Below are positions 1 through 8,811 of a DNA stretch of 30,428 bases, in pieces. The stretch covers positions 1 through 30,428 of the forward strand of contig CANCCJ010000025.1 in the NCBI GenBank assembly GCA_947374535.1, given 5' to 3'. The position numbers were made by a program, and so were the translations under genes. Each line of letters opens with the position of its first letter. The first letter of the stretch is position 1. The notes under the pieces were generated by a model. It was not told the DNA's origin and searched no databases. It saw only the letters and a program-made list of their open reading frames with translations. The DNA is from Comamonadaceae bacterium (GTDB lineage: Bacteria; Pseudomonadota; Gammaproteobacteria; Burkholderiales; Burkholderiaceae).

Positions 1-2127
1 TACTACCTGTGGCGCGAACGCCGCTTGCCCGTCAACGTAGACCCGTTTGATGCCAAACTCGACGACGAGATGGAACGCGTGCGCCTGCGCCGCGTGTTTG
101 GCCAAGGCTTAGACAAAACCGTGGGCTATGTGCTGCCCCTGAAAGCAGGCGAAGTGGCAGGTGGCCCACGTTGGAGCACAGGCCCGTGGTTCTTGCGTGA
201 CGAACGCATGTACCTCGTGCCCGGCGACTCACCCATGGGCCTGCGCTTGCCACTCGACTCGCTGCCGTGGGTCAGCCAAGCCGACTACCCCTACGCGATT
301 GAGCAAGACCACTTTGCCGAGCGCAAGCCCCTGCCCCATGCGGCGGCTTTGCGTGCGCAGTACTCGCACCATGCGCGCCACACGCACTTCGACCACAACA
401 ATGGCCATCACATCAACACGCATGTGGCGGGTGGTGGCTTGGCCCAAGGCGGTACTGTAGGTCTGCAAACTGGCATGGGCCAAGACGGCTTTGTGCCAGG
501 CACGCCACACCCTGTGCAGGCCAAAGACCAATCGGCGCATTGGATTACCCGCACCGCCATTTGCGTGGAAGTGCGTGACCCATCACGCGCCAATGGCCCC
601 GCCGTTGAATTGAAGGCGATGAAGAACCCACAAGGTTTGATTTACGTCTTCATGCCGCCACTCGGCGACTTGGAAGACTACCTAGAACTGCTCAGCGCCA
701 TCGAAGCCACCGCCGAAGAACTGGGCGTGCGCATTGTGTTGGAAGGCTATCCGCCCCCACGCGATGTACGCCTGAAAGTGCTGCAAGTCACCCCCGACCC
801 GGGCGTGATTGAAGTCAACATCCACCCCGCCCACAACTGGCTGGAAATCGTGGACCACACCGAGTTCTTGTACAAGGCCGCGTTTGAGTCACGTCTGTCT
901 GCCGAGAAGTTCATGACCGATGGTCGCCACACCGGCACGGGCGGCGGCAACCACATCGTCATGGGCGGCGCCACGCCTGCGGACAGCCCTTTCTTGCGCA
1001 AGCCCGAATTGCTGGCCTCGCTCATCTTGTATTGGCACAACCACCCTTCATTGAGCTATTTGTTCAGCGGCATGTTCATTGGCCCCACCAGCCAAGCACC
1101 GCGTGTGGACGAAGCCCGCAACGACCAAATTTACGAACTCGAAATTGCGCTGGCCGAAATCCAACGCAACCGTGAAAAGTTTGGCGCCGACATGCCGCCG
1201 TGGATCGTCGACCGCACGCTGCGCAACTTGCTGATTGACGTCACTGGCAACACACACCGCAGCGAGTTTTGTATTGACAAGCTGTACTCGCCCGACTCGT
1301 CCACGGGGCGTTTGGGCTTGCTTGAACTTCGCGCCTTTGAGATGCCCCCGCATGAACGTATGAGCATCGTGCAGCAGCTCTTGCTGCGTGCCTTGGTCGC
1401 ACGCTTTTGGGAAACGCCGTATCAGGCGCCAGCCACGCGCTGGGGCACTGAGCTGCACGATCGCTTCTTGCTGCCGCATTTCGTCAAAGCCGACTTTGAC
1501 GATGTGCTCACAGAGCTAGGCGACACGGGCTTTCAGTTCGACCCGGCTTGGTTTGCCCCGCACTTTGAATTCCGCTTCCCACGCGTGGGCGACTTGCAAA
1601 CCTTGGGCATCAACCTCACGTTGCGCAACGCCTTAGAGCCTTGGCATGTCATGGGCGAAGAAGGCTCCAGCGGCGGCACGGTGCGCTATGTCGATTCGTC
1701 GCTCGAACGCATCGAGGTCCATGTGGCAGGGCTCAACCCTAGCCGCCACACCATCACCGTCAACGGTCGTCCCTTGCCTTTGCAACCCACAGGCACGGTG
1801 GGCGAATACGTGGCCGGTGTGCGTTACCGCGCATGGGCACCGTCCTCAGCCCTGCACCCCACCATTGGCGTGCATGTGCCGCTGACCTTTGACATTGTGG
1901 ACACATGGATGAAGCGCTCTGTGGGCGGTTGCCAGTACCACGTTGCCCACCCAGGTGGCCGCAACTACGACAGCTTTCCCGTCAACGCCTACGAGGCCGA
2001 GAGCCGACGCTTGTCGCGCTTCTTTCCGTTGGGCCACACGCCGGGCAAGTTGGATGTGCCGCAAGCCACCGTGGGGGTGCCCGCCAGCAAAGAGTTCCCC
2101 TTCACGTTGGATTTGCGCCGTACGTAA
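1..2127 (+). CDS. DUF2126 putative amidoligase, C-terminal part (5' end outside window)
   Basis: The frame is open from base 1 with no stop and begins inside a protein (YYLWRERRLPVNVDPFDAKL), so this is a 708-residue C-terminal fragment; the TTG at 25 is not the true start. The sequence matches the DUF2126 region usually found C-terminal to a transglutaminase domain in proteins of about 1,100 residues. Recognisable family stretches are TGTGGGNHIVMGG (fragment residues about 311-323), the following WHNHPSLSYLFSGMF segment, and LRAFEMPPHERM. Family knowledge: DUF2126 is predicted to be an amidoligase, joining a carboxylate to an amine with ATP, but no substrate is established. It is followed after 45 bp by an ATP-grasp/alpha-E gene and then a transglutaminase-like gene, the usual company of this family. 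Family identity is confident; the chemistry is prediction. Confidence 0.85.
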   Translation, partial: YYLWRERRLPVNVDPFDAKLDDEMERVRLRRVFGQGLDKTVGYVLPLKAGEVAGGPRWSTGPWFLRDERMYLVPGDSPMGLRLPLDSLPWVSQADYPYAIEQDHFAERKPLPHAAALRAQYSHHARHTHFDHNNGHHINTHVAGGGLAQGGTVGLQTGMGQDGFVPGTPHPVQAKDQSAHWITRTAICVEVRDPSRANGPAVELKAMKNPQGLIYVFMPPLGDLEDYLELLSAIEATAEELGVRIVLEGYPPPRDVRLKVLQVTPDPGVIEVNIHPAHNWLEIVDHTEFLYKAAFESRLSAEKFMTDGRHTGTGGGNHIVMGGATPADSPFLRKPELLASLILYWHNHPSLSYLFSGMFIGPTSQAPRVDEARNDQIYELEIALAEIQRNREKFGADMPPWIVDRTLRNLLIDVTGNTHRSEFCIDKLYSPDSSTGRLGLLELRAFEMPPHERMSIVQQLLLRALVARFWETPYQAPATRWGTELHDRFLLPHFVKADFDDVLTELGDTGFQFDPAWFAPHFEFRFPRVGDLQTLGINLTLRNALEPWHVMGEEGSSGGTVRYVDSSLERIEVHVAGLNPSRHTITVNGRPLPLQPTGTVGEYVAGVRYRAWAPSSALHPTIGVHVPLTFDIVDTWMKRSVGGCQYHVAHPGGRNYDSFPVNAYEAESRRLSRFFPLGHTPGKLDVPQATVGVPASKEFPFTLDLRRT

Positions 2128-2172
2128 GCACCACATGCAATTGAACTGAGGCGATGAGACAATGCGCCCACT

Positions 2173-4998
2173 GTGCAAAAGCCATCCTCACTGCCCTCTG
2201 GTTCTGTTGCTTTACCGCGTTTGGTCGACGTGGTGAAAGGCCTTGCACACCCCGCCGACAGCGGCCACTTTGACGAGCTGCAAGGCAAATGCGCGCCACT
2301 GCATGTGACCCCATCGGCTGAGACTTCGCAAGCACCTCAGTCCACACAGATTCAGTCGCAATCCCAGCGTGGTGCGCATGCCACCATGGCGGCTTTGCCT
2401 CAATTGCCACCGCTGCCGCCCCTGCCAGCGATGGCAGAGCCAAAGACGCAGCCTGACAACGAAGCCGCGTTGAGCCCCGCATGGCACACCTTCTTTGACC
2501 AACTCGGCAGCAACGGCCTAGACGACCTTGACCGGCGCACCCAAACCCTCGCCCGCCAAGTGCGCGACAACGGCATCACTTACAACGTATACGCCAGCCA
2601 AGGCGGTCCGCAGCGGCCTTGGGCGTTGGACCTGTTTCCGCTCATCCTCACGCCTGACAGCTGGCACCAAATTGAAAGCGGCGTGCAACAACGCGCCCGC
2701 TTGCTAGAGCGCATGATGGCCGATGTGTATGGCCCACAGCAGCTGATTCGTGAAGCCATGATTCCCCCCGCCCTGGTGCAAGGCCACCCCGGCTATCTGC
2801 GTGCCATGCACGGCGTGAGACCCGTAGGCGGTACGCATTTGCACATTGCTGCGTTTGACTTGGCGCGTGGGCCCGATGGCAACTGGGCCGTGGTGTCGCA
2901 GCGTACGCAAGCGCCTTCGGGCTTGGGCTATTTGCTGGAAAACCGCTTGCTCATTTCGCGCCAATTCCCGCAAGCGTTTGAGGCCATGCATATCCAGCGC
3001 CTCGCAGCGACCTATCGGCTTTGGGTGGAATCGCTCAAAGCGCACAGCCCTGCGGGCAACAACGCGCATGTGGCCTTGCTCACGCCAGGCCCCTACAACG
3101 AAACCTATTTCGAGCATGCCTACCTGGCCCGCTACTTGGGTTTGACCTTGGTCGAAGGCAGCGACTTGACCGTGCGCGACGAACGCGTCTATCTGCGCAC
3201 ACTCCGTGGCTTGGAACCCGTGCATGTGCTTCTCAAGCGTTTGGACGACGAGTTTTTAGACCCTTTAGAGTTGCGCGCGGACTCAACCTTGGGCATCCCC
3301 GGTTTGCTGCAAGCGGTGCGTGCAGGCCATGTGGTGGTGGCCAATGCGCCGGGTTCGGCATTTTTAGAATCCCCGGCTTTGCTGGGGTTCTTACCGGCGA
3401 TGAGCGAAAAGCTGTTGGGCGAAAAACTGCAACTGCCTGCGCTTGACACCTGGTGGTGCGGCGAACATGCCGCCTTGGCGTCCGTCCTGCCGCAACTCGA
3501 ACACATGGCCATCAAGCCCACCTACCCTGGCTCTGCCACGCACGGCACATTTGATGCGGCACTGGGCCGCACGCTCACACAAGCCCAGCGCGACGAATGG
3601 GTGGGGCGCATCACACGTCAACCCGACCGCTACACCTTGCAGGCCTACTCCCCGCTGTCGCAAATGCCAACGTGGAAAAACGCCACGGAAGGCGTGGTGC
3701 AACGCTCGGTCATGCTGCGGGTGTTTGCCCTGCGAGAAGGGGGTGGCGACAGCGCCAACTCGTGGCGGGTGCTGCCCGGTGGTTTGGCGCGCATTGCGGC
3801 GCCCCACGCCGAAATTGCATCTATGCAACGCGGCGGCAGCAGCGCCGATGTGTGGGTGCAAACCGAAGCCGATGTGGACCGCACGACTTTGCTGCCAAAG
3901 CACACCGCCGCCTCGACCTTCAAGCACCGCCAACGCATGGTCACCAGCCGCGCGGCAGAAAACTTGTATTGGCTAGGCCGCTACACCGAACGCAGCGAAA
4001 ACATGGTGCGCTTGGTGCGGCTGTGCATCGAAGCCTTGAACGGTGAAGACCCTGCCTCACGCAGCCTGTGGGCTTGGTTGCAACTGCTCACGCAACGTCA
4101 AGGTTTGCTGCCCGCAGGCGTACCTTCGGCGCACACCGCAGGCGAAGACAAAACCACTTCGACGCCCAGCATGGGCGCGCGTCGCCGCGTTTTTGAACGC
4201 ACGCTCATCGCCTGCCTCGACCAAGACGAGCACAGCACCAGCGTGGGTTACAACTTGCGTGCGCTGCACCAAGCTGCGTCATCGCTGCGTGAGCGTTTGT
4301 CACCCGAACACTGGAATGCCATCGTGCATTGCGTAGACCAGTTCAGCGCTGACTGCGCCCAAGCGGGCTCGCAGCGGGAGTTCTCTGCGGTGCAGGCCAT
4401 GCAAGCGCTGGACGCCGCCAGCTCGGCCTTGGCCGCCATCACCGGCGCACAAACCGACCGCATGACACGCGACGACGGTTGGCAGCTGCTGAGCATTGGC
4501 CGCCATGTGGAACGCTTGGGCTTTTTATCCTCCGCGCTCGACTTGGCCGTGGAAGTCGGCGCGTTTGAAAATACCGACGATGCAGCCAATGCTGCCGACG
4601 AAAACAGCTCGCACTACAGCGCGTTGCTGGCTTTGTTTGACACCACCATCACCTTCCAAGCGCAGTACCAACAAAGCCGCGAACTGGCACCTCTCATTGA
4701 GCTGCTGGTACAAGACAACGACAACCCACGCTCGCTTGCTTGGGTGGCGCGTACGCTGCGTGGGCGCTTGTCCAAACTGGCCGATACCCCCATGGGCGAG
4801 CCCGATGCGCTGGCCCGTTTAGTGCCGAATCTGAAGCAAACAGACCTAGAGCAACTCTGCACGCGCAACGAAGCTGGCCACCATCCCCACCTGCGTGCGT
4901 GTCTGACCGACTGCATGCAAGCCGCATGGCAAGTGTCTGACGCGATCACAGCGCGTTACTTCAGCCACACCGATCATGCCGATAGCGTGGGGGCCTGA
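2173..4998 (+). CDS. Circularly permuted ATP-grasp + alpha-E domain fusion protein
   Basis: A 941-residue protein. Residues about 95-580 look like the circularly permuted ATP-grasp type 2 domain (former DUF404/DUF407), with typical segments MMADVYGPQQLI and LGYLLENRLLISRQFP. Residues about 588-930 look like the alpha-E domain (DUF403), with the conserved ER pair in ENLYWLGRYTERSENMVR. Elsewhere the two parts are often separate genes. Family knowledge: such proteins are predicted ATP-dependent carboxylate-amine ligases in peptide-synthesis clusters; no product is established. The GTG at 2173 is the first start after an in-frame stop at 2155. The first 71 residues are low-complexity, rich in Ser, Gln and Pro, so the ATG at 2386 (MAALPQLPPLPPLP) is a real alternative start. 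The stop lies 2 bp before the next gene, so co-translation is likely. Confidence 0.88.
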   Translation: MQKPSSLPSGSVALPRLVDVVKGLAHPADSGHFDELQGKCAPLHVTPSAETSQAPQSTQIQSQSQRGAHATMAALPQLPPLPPLPAMAEPKTQPDNEAALSPAWHTFFDQLGSNGLDDLDRRTQTLARQVRDNGITYNVYASQGGPQRPWALDLFPLILTPDSWHQIESGVQQRARLLERMMADVYGPQQLIREAMIPPALVQGHPGYLRAMHGVRPVGGTHLHIAAFDLARGPDGNWAVVSQRTQAPSGLGYLLENRLLISRQFPQAFEAMHIQRLAATYRLWVESLKAHSPAGNNAHVALLTPGPYNETYFEHAYLARYLGLTLVEGSDLTVRDERVYLRTLRGLEPVHVLLKRLDDEFLDPLELRADSTLGIPGLLQAVRAGHVVVANAPGSAFLESPALLGFLPAMSEKLLGEKLQLPALDTWWCGEHAALASVLPQLEHMAIKPTYPGSATHGTFDAALGRTLTQAQRDEWVGRITRQPDRYTLQAYSPLSQMPTWKNATEGVVQRSVMLRVFALREGGGDSANSWRVLPGGLARIAAPHAEIASMQRGGSSADVWVQTEADVDRTTLLPKHTAASTFKHRQRMVTSRAAENLYWLGRYTERSENMVRLVRLCIEALNGEDPASRSLWAWLQLLTQRQGLLPAGVPSAHTAGEDKTTSTPSMGARRRVFERTLIACLDQDEHSTSVGYNLRALHQAASSLRERLSPEHWNAIVHCVDQFSADCAQAGSQREFSAVQAMQALDAASSALAAITGAQTDRMTRDDGWQLLSIGRHVERLGFLSSALDLAVEVGAFENTDDAANAADENSSHYSALLALFDTTITFQAQYQQSRELAPLIELLVQDNDNPRSLAWVARTLRGRLSKLADTPMGEPDALARLVPNLKQTDLEQLCTRNEAGHHPHLRACLTDCMQAAWQVSDAITARYFSHTDHADSVGA

Positions 4999-5000
4999 CC

Positions 5001-5993
5001 ATGCTGCTGCACATCACCCACACCACCACCTACCACTATGTGCCGCAGGTCAACACCGCGCAGCACATGGCGCATTTGTTGCCCCGGGAAAATGGGGCGC
5101 AAAGTGTGCGACACGCCGAGTTGCACATCACACCCACGCCTGACGTGACCAGCACGCATGTGGATGTGTTTGGTAATAACCGCACGTTTTTTTCACTGCC
5201 GGTGGTGCACGACACACTCAGCATCACGGCCAAGAGCACGGTGGAAACCCACTTCATGCCTTTCCCGCCCGAGCAGGCACACAACACGCCCGCATGGGAA
5301 AACGTCCGCGCGCATTTTGTGTATCACTCGGGTGCAGCGTGGGACGCGGCCACCGAGTTTGTGTTTGCCTCACCCTATGTGCAGCCGCACCCCGACTTTG
5401 CCGAATACGCACGCGCCAGCTTCACACCTGCGCGCCCCGTATTGGTCGCCGCCTGCGATTTGATGATGCGCATCCACCAAGAGTTCACTTACGAGACGGC
5501 CAGCACAGACATCAACACGCCCGCGCTAGAAGCCCTCAAACACCGCAAAGGGGTGTGTCAAGACTTTGCCCACATCCTCATCGGTTGTTTGCGCACGCAA
5601 GGTTTGGCCGCGCGCTACGTGAGCGGCTATTTGGTCACCGAGGTGCCAGAGGGCCAAACCCGTTTGATTGGCAGCGATGCATCGCACGCATGGGTATCGG
5701 TTTATGTGCCCGATGCGTTGGACGATGCCGCTGAAACCGCCAAGACCGGCGCACTCGCCACACACGGCCAATGGTTTGACCTCGACCCCACCAACAACCG
5801 CTGGGGCTTAGGCTCGCCCGGCATCGATTACGTGACCTTGGCCATTGGCCGCGACTATGCCGATGTGTCGCCCGTGCGCGGGGTCATTCACGGCGGCGCC
5901 AGCCACACGCTGGAAGTGGGCGTGACAGTGCAACCGGCTTCTGAGTTGACGATGGCTACATCAGCTCAACCACAGTCACATAGCCAAAACTAA
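5001..5993 (+). CDS. Transglutaminase-like cysteine protease-fold protein
   Basis: A 330-residue protein with an N-terminal beta-rich region (residues 1 to about 150) typical of bacterial transglutaminase-like proteins, then the papain-like core. The catalytic triad can be read: Cys186 in KGVCQDFAH, His229 in DASHAWVSVY and Asp262 in DLDPTNN. No signal peptide or membrane segment is evident, so a cytoplasmic site is likely. The ATG at 5001 sits 2 bp after the ATP-grasp/alpha-E stop, making this the third gene of an apparent operon. Family knowledge: these proteins cleave or transfer amide bonds, and in this cluster type they are thought to process the product of the neighbouring ligases. The substrate is unknown. 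The C-terminal 25 residues or so are low-complexity. Confidence 0.88.
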   Translation: MLLHITHTTTYHYVPQVNTAQHMAHLLPRENGAQSVRHAELHITPTPDVTSTHVDVFGNNRTFFSLPVVHDTLSITAKSTVETHFMPFPPEQAHNTPAWENVRAHFVYHSGAAWDAATEFVFASPYVQPHPDFAEYARASFTPARPVLVAACDLMMRIHQEFTYETASTDINTPALEALKHRKGVCQDFAHILIGCLRTQGLAARYVSGYLVTEVPEGQTRLIGSDASHAWVSVYVPDALDDAAETAKTGALATHGQWFDLDPTNNRWGLGSPGIDYVTLAIGRDYADVSPVRGVIHGGASHTLEVGVTVQPASELTMATSAQPQSHSQN

Positions 5994-6032
5994 GCGCTCT
6001 TAAAATTGCAGGATTCAAACAAGGAATCCAAC

Positions 6033-6488
6033 ATGAGCGTGTACGACAAACTCCAAGCCCTGAACATCACCTTGCCCCCAGTGGCTGTGCCCGCTGCGGC
6101 CTATGTGCCGTTTGTGCAAACTGGCAACTTGGTGTTTTTGAGCGGCCACATTGCCAAGCAAGACGGCAAAGTGTGGACCGGCCAACTGGGCAAAACCATG
6201 CAAACAGCAGAAGGCGCACAGGCTGCACGCGCAGTGGCGGTGGACCTATTGGGCACATTGCACGCAGCGGTCGGCGACTTGAACAAAGTCAAGCGCATTG
6301 TCAAGGTCATGAGTTTGGTGAACTCCAGCCCCGACTACACCGAACACCACTTGGTGACCAACGGCTGCAGCGAACTGATAGGCCTTGTGTTTGGCGACAA
6401 AGGCGCACACGCACGCAGCGCGTTTGGTGTGGCGCAGCTGCCTTTGGGTGCTTGCGTGGAAATTGAGTTGATTGCTGAGTTGGCTTAA
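6033..6488 (+). CDS. RidA/YjgF-family protein
   Basis: A 151-residue protein of the RidA (YjgF/YER057c/UK114) superfamily, the slightly longer subgroup of about 150 residues. The C-terminal family signature is visible as ARSAFGVAQLPLGACVEIEL (residues 127-146); Arg128 lies where the substrate-carboxylate-binding arginine of active RidA proteins is found. Family knowledge: RidA hydrolyses reactive enamine/imine intermediates made by PLP enzymes; not every subgroup member has been shown active. The ATG at 6033 is chosen because AAGGA lies just upstream; a TTG nine codons earlier has no such site. The stop and the next start overlap as TAATG, so it is translationally linked to the DUF1345 gene. 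Confidence 0.88.
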   Translation: MSVYDKLQALNITLPPVAVPAAAYVPFVQTGNLVFLSGHIAKQDGKVWTGQLGKTMQTAEGAQAARAVAVDLLGTLHAAVGDLNKVKRIVKVMSLVNSSPDYTEHHLVTNGCSELIGLVFGDKGAHARSAFGVAQLPLGACVEIELIAELA

Positions 6489-7174
6489 TGCCCAAGACTC
6501 CTCATCCCTTTTCATTCCACGCGCTCTTCAACGCAGCCAAAACCAGGCCGCGTTTGTTGGCCAGCATGGTGCTGGGTTTGGTGAGCGCACTCTGCATTCC
6601 TGATAGTTGGAATTGGCCTTGGACGACCCGCATGACGGTGGGGTGGAACGTGGGGGCCCTGATCTACATGGTGCTGGCGCTTCACATGATGTTTGGCAGC
6701 ACTCATGAGCGTATGCGGCAACGTGCCATGCGGGAAGATGACGGTCGCTGGGTGTTGTTGGCGATGGTGGTGGTCGCTGCGATCACCAGCTTGGCTGCCA
6801 TCGTGTGCGAGTTGGCAACGGCTAAGGGACTCGAAGGCCAGATGCGCTATTTGCACATGGGCTTGGCTGCTTTCACCATTTTTTCTTCTTGGGTGTTCAC
6901 CCAAATCATGTTTGCGTTGCACTATGCCCATGACTATTACTTGGCTGAAGGCATCAACAAGACCGGTGGCATGCTGTTTCCCGGTAACCACGCCCCAGAA
7001 TACGGCGACTTTTTATATGCAGCCTGCGTGATTGGTACATCGGGCCAACCGGCTGATGTGAGCTTTACCAGCCGCACACAACGCCGTGTGGGCTTGGTGC
7101 ACAGTGTGTTGTCCTTTTTCTACAACACCATCGTGGTGGCGCTGACCATCAACATTGCTTCTGGTCTTTTGTAA
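6488..7174 (+). CDS. DUF1345 family integral membrane protein
   Basis: A 228-residue hydrophobic protein. About five to six membrane segments can be read: near residues 18-38, 42-62, 80-105, 118-145 and 200-228, with a basic loop THERMRQRAMREDD after the second. The pattern and length fit DUF1345, a family of inner-membrane proteins with no established function. Its start overlaps the RidA stop by one base (TAATG), so the two are probably made together, but that pairing does not itself give a function. A hairpin 30 bp after the stop is a likely transcription end. Confidence 0.8.
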   Translation: MPKTPHPFSFHALFNAAKTRPRLLASMVLGLVSALCIPDSWNWPWTTRMTVGWNVGALIYMVLALHMMFGSTHERMRQRAMREDDGRWVLLAMVVVAAITSLAAIVCELATAKGLEGQMRYLHMGLAAFTIFSSWVFTQIMFALHYAHDYYLAEGINKTGGMLFPGNHAPEYGDFLYAACVIGTSGQPADVSFTSRTQRRVGLVHSVLSFFYNTIVVALTINIASGLL

Positions 7175-7204
7175 ACAGCCAGCGCACAAGGAAAAGACAA
7201 ATAA

Positions 7205-7229
7205 AAAGAGCGCCATCTAGGCGCTCTTT
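7205..7229. terminator. Bidirectional intrinsic terminator
   Basis: A perfect 10-bp stem (AAAGAGCGCC at 7205-7214 with GGCGCTCTTT at 7220-7229) and a 5-base loop lie between two convergent genes. Read on the minus strand the stem is followed by TTTTTAT, a good U-tract for the small gene at 7245. On the plus strand the U-tract is shorter but partly supplied by the stem's CTTTC end, so it probably also ends the DUF1345 transcript. Confidence 0.75.
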
Positions 7230-7244
7230 CAAAATACGGGTGGC

Positions 7245-7436
7245 TTAAGCTTTGACAGCTCTGAAACCAGAATACATGCGCGAAGCGGGTCGGCTTCGTT
7301 GCTCGGCTTCTTGAGCAAGTTGTGCACGGATGCGATCGAAAGTGGCTTTGATACCGGTCTTTTCGGAAGACACGATTTTGAAGCGACGCTCCACGGCCAC
7401 ATCTGGCGATTCGATCTGAACTACTGATTTATCCAA
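7245..7436 (-). CDS. Small basic protein of unknown function (63 aa), faintly bS21-like
   Basis: A 63-residue Arg/Lys-rich protein beginning MDKSVVQIESPDVAVERRFK. The TTG at 7436 is chosen because a clean GGAG lies six bases upstream, and the gene has its own terminator (7205-7229). These two signals make it more convincing than a random short frame. No family is recognised with confidence. The stretch SPDVAVERRFKIVSSEKTGI loosely resembles the start of ribosomal protein bS21 (EPFDVALRRFKRSCEKAGV in E. coli), but the rest lacks the usual EKPT-ERKRKK pattern, so a diverged bS21 paralogue is only a suggestion. It is soluble, with no signal peptide. The AT-rich gap upstream probably holds its promoter. 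Confidence 0.6.
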   Translation of the reverse strand: MDKSVVQIESPDVAVERRFKIVSSEKTGIKATFDRIRAQLAQEAEQRSRPASRMYSGFRAVKA

Positions 7437-7628
7437 TTTCGGCTCCTGAGAACTTAGTCAGAAATCAACGCGTCAGAGTTTCATTCGGTGGACACGATTT
7501 ACAAAAATATGCCTATTAATTTGAAAATATCGCAATAACCTGTTGATTTATATAGGTTTAAATTTAAAAAAATGTATAAAAAAACCACCCGCAGGTGGTT
7601 TTAAAGTCGTTCAATCGGCTAAATAAGC
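7437..7628. other. AT-rich intergenic region
   Basis: A 192-bp gap between two minus-strand genes. Positions about 7495-7580 are strikingly AT-rich, with runs such as TTTAAATTTAAA read on the minus strand. This probably carries the promoter of the 63-aa gene, but several overlapping candidate boxes exist and none stands out. The terminator of the binding-protein gene occupies 7581-7602. Confidence 0.5.
7581..7602 (-). terminator. Intrinsic terminator of the LivK-like gene
   Basis: A 9-bp perfect stem (AAAACCACC at 7581-7589 with GGTGGTTTT at 7594-7602) with a 4-base loop. Read on the minus strand it lies 26 bp after the stop of the binding-protein gene and is followed by a U-rich run (TTTTTTTATACATTTTTTT on that strand). 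This is a textbook rho-independent terminator. Confidence 0.85.
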
Positions 7629-8771
7629 TTATCGAACCACCGCGATTTGGTCGCGCTTACCTGCCTTGAAGGTGTACAGCGTGAGGGCACCGTTCTTGAT
7701 ATCGCCCTTGGCATCAAATGAAATCGTGCCGGTCACGCCTTTGTAACCTGTGGTTTTGGCCAACTCAGGCAGGTATTTGGCAGGATCGCTGGATTTGGCG
7801 CGTTGCATGGCGTCCACCATCACGTAAACCGCGTCATACACATAGGGCGAATACAGCTTGACATCGTCGTTGAAGCGCTTTTTGAACTTGACGCCGAAAT
7901 CGTCCATGCCCTTTTTCAACGCGCCGTCCACACCGCCCGCTTCGGCGCACACCACTTGGCCATCGGTCATGGCATCACCCGCCAGCTTGACCAGTTCGGT
8001 GGTGCAAATGCCATCGCCCCCCATATATTTGGACTTGATACCCAACGATTTCATTTGCTTGAGCATCGGGCCACCCACCGCATCCATGCCACCAAAGAAG
8101 ATGATGTCTGGCTTCTTGCCTTTGAGTGTGGTCAAGATGGGCATGAAGTCGGTGGCTTTGTCCGTGGTGAACTCGTGGGACACCACGTTACCGCCTGCTG
8201 CTTTGACGGCTTTTTCAAACTCTTCCGCCACGCCTTGGCCATAAGCGGTGCGGTCGTCGATCACGGCAATGGATTTGCCTTTGAGTTCATTCACCGCATA
8301 GCGGCCTAACAAGCCCCCCAAATGGACGTCATCGGCCACCAAACGAAACGCTGTATTGAAGCCTTGACGTGTGTATTTGGGATTGGTCGCAGAGGGCGAA
8401 ATCTGAGGGATGCCGGCATCGTAATAAATCTTCGAGGCAGGAATGGTGGTGCCCGAGTTCAAGTGGCCAATCACACCGCTGACTTTGGCGTCCACCAGCT
8501 TTTGTGCAGCAGCAGTGCCTTGTTTGGGGTCTGAGGCATCGTCTTCAGCGACCAGCTCAAATTTCACTTTCTTGCCGTTGATGCTCACGCCTTTGGCGTT
8601 GAGTTCTTCAATGGCCAAGCGCGCGCCGTATTCGTTGTCTTTACCCAAGTGGGCAATGGCACCGCTCAAAGGCGCCACATGGCCAATCTTGACCACTTGT
8701 TCTTGCGCCATGGCCAAAGTGGTGATGGCGGCCAAGGTTGCAACGGCTGTCAATTTGAAAGTGAGATGCAT
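7629..8771 (-). CDS. Periplasmic branched-chain amino-acid-type ABC substrate-binding protein (LivK-like)
   Basis: A 380-residue type I periplasmic binding protein. A signal peptide (MHLTFKLTAVATLAAITTLAMA) precedes mature QEQVVKIGHVAPLSG, the usual opening of the Leu/Ile/Val-binding family. Further family segments are NEYGARLAIEELNAKG, VIGHLNSGTTIPAS and DRTAYGQGVAEEFEKA. The ATG at 8771 is chosen because AGGAG lies seven bases upstream and the signal peptide begins there; an upstream start would add 11 residues. It should deliver a ligand such as a branched-chain amino acid to an ABC importer, but specificity cannot be read from sequence and no permease or ATPase gene is in the window. It lies 40 bp after holC on the same strand and could share that transcript. 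It ends in its own terminator. Confidence 0.9.
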   Translation of the reverse strand: MHLTFKLTAVATLAAITTLAMAQEQVVKIGHVAPLSGAIAHLGKDNEYGARLAIEELNAKGVSINGKKVKFELVAEDDASDPKQGTAAAQKLVDAKVSGVIGHLNSGTTIPASKIYYDAGIPQISPSATNPKYTRQGFNTAFRLVADDVHLGGLLGRYAVNELKGKSIAVIDDRTAYGQGVAEEFEKAVKAAGGNVVSHEFTTDKATDFMPILTTLKGKKPDIIFFGGMDAVGGPMLKQMKSLGIKSKYMGGDGICTTELVKLAGDAMTDGQVVCAEAGGVDGALKKGMDDFGVKFKKRFNDDVKLYSPYVYDAVYVMVDAMQRAKSSDPAKYLPELAKTTGYKGVTGTISFDAKGDIKNGALTLYTFKAGKRDQIAVVR

Positions 8772-8811
8772 GCAAGAACTCCTAAGGTTGAAGGTAAAAA
8801 ACACAGAAAAA

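Noticed and set aside
1048..1479. Minus-strand frame of 143 codons, and similar ones over 2704-3225 and 3391-3933
   Set aside because: They are antisense to well-recognised DUF2126 and ATP-grasp coding sequence and have no family features.
2102..2502. Minus-strand frames across the DUF2126/ATP-grasp junction
   Set aside because: They have no ribosome site or recognisable domain, and they cover the low-complexity N-terminus of the ATP-grasp protein.
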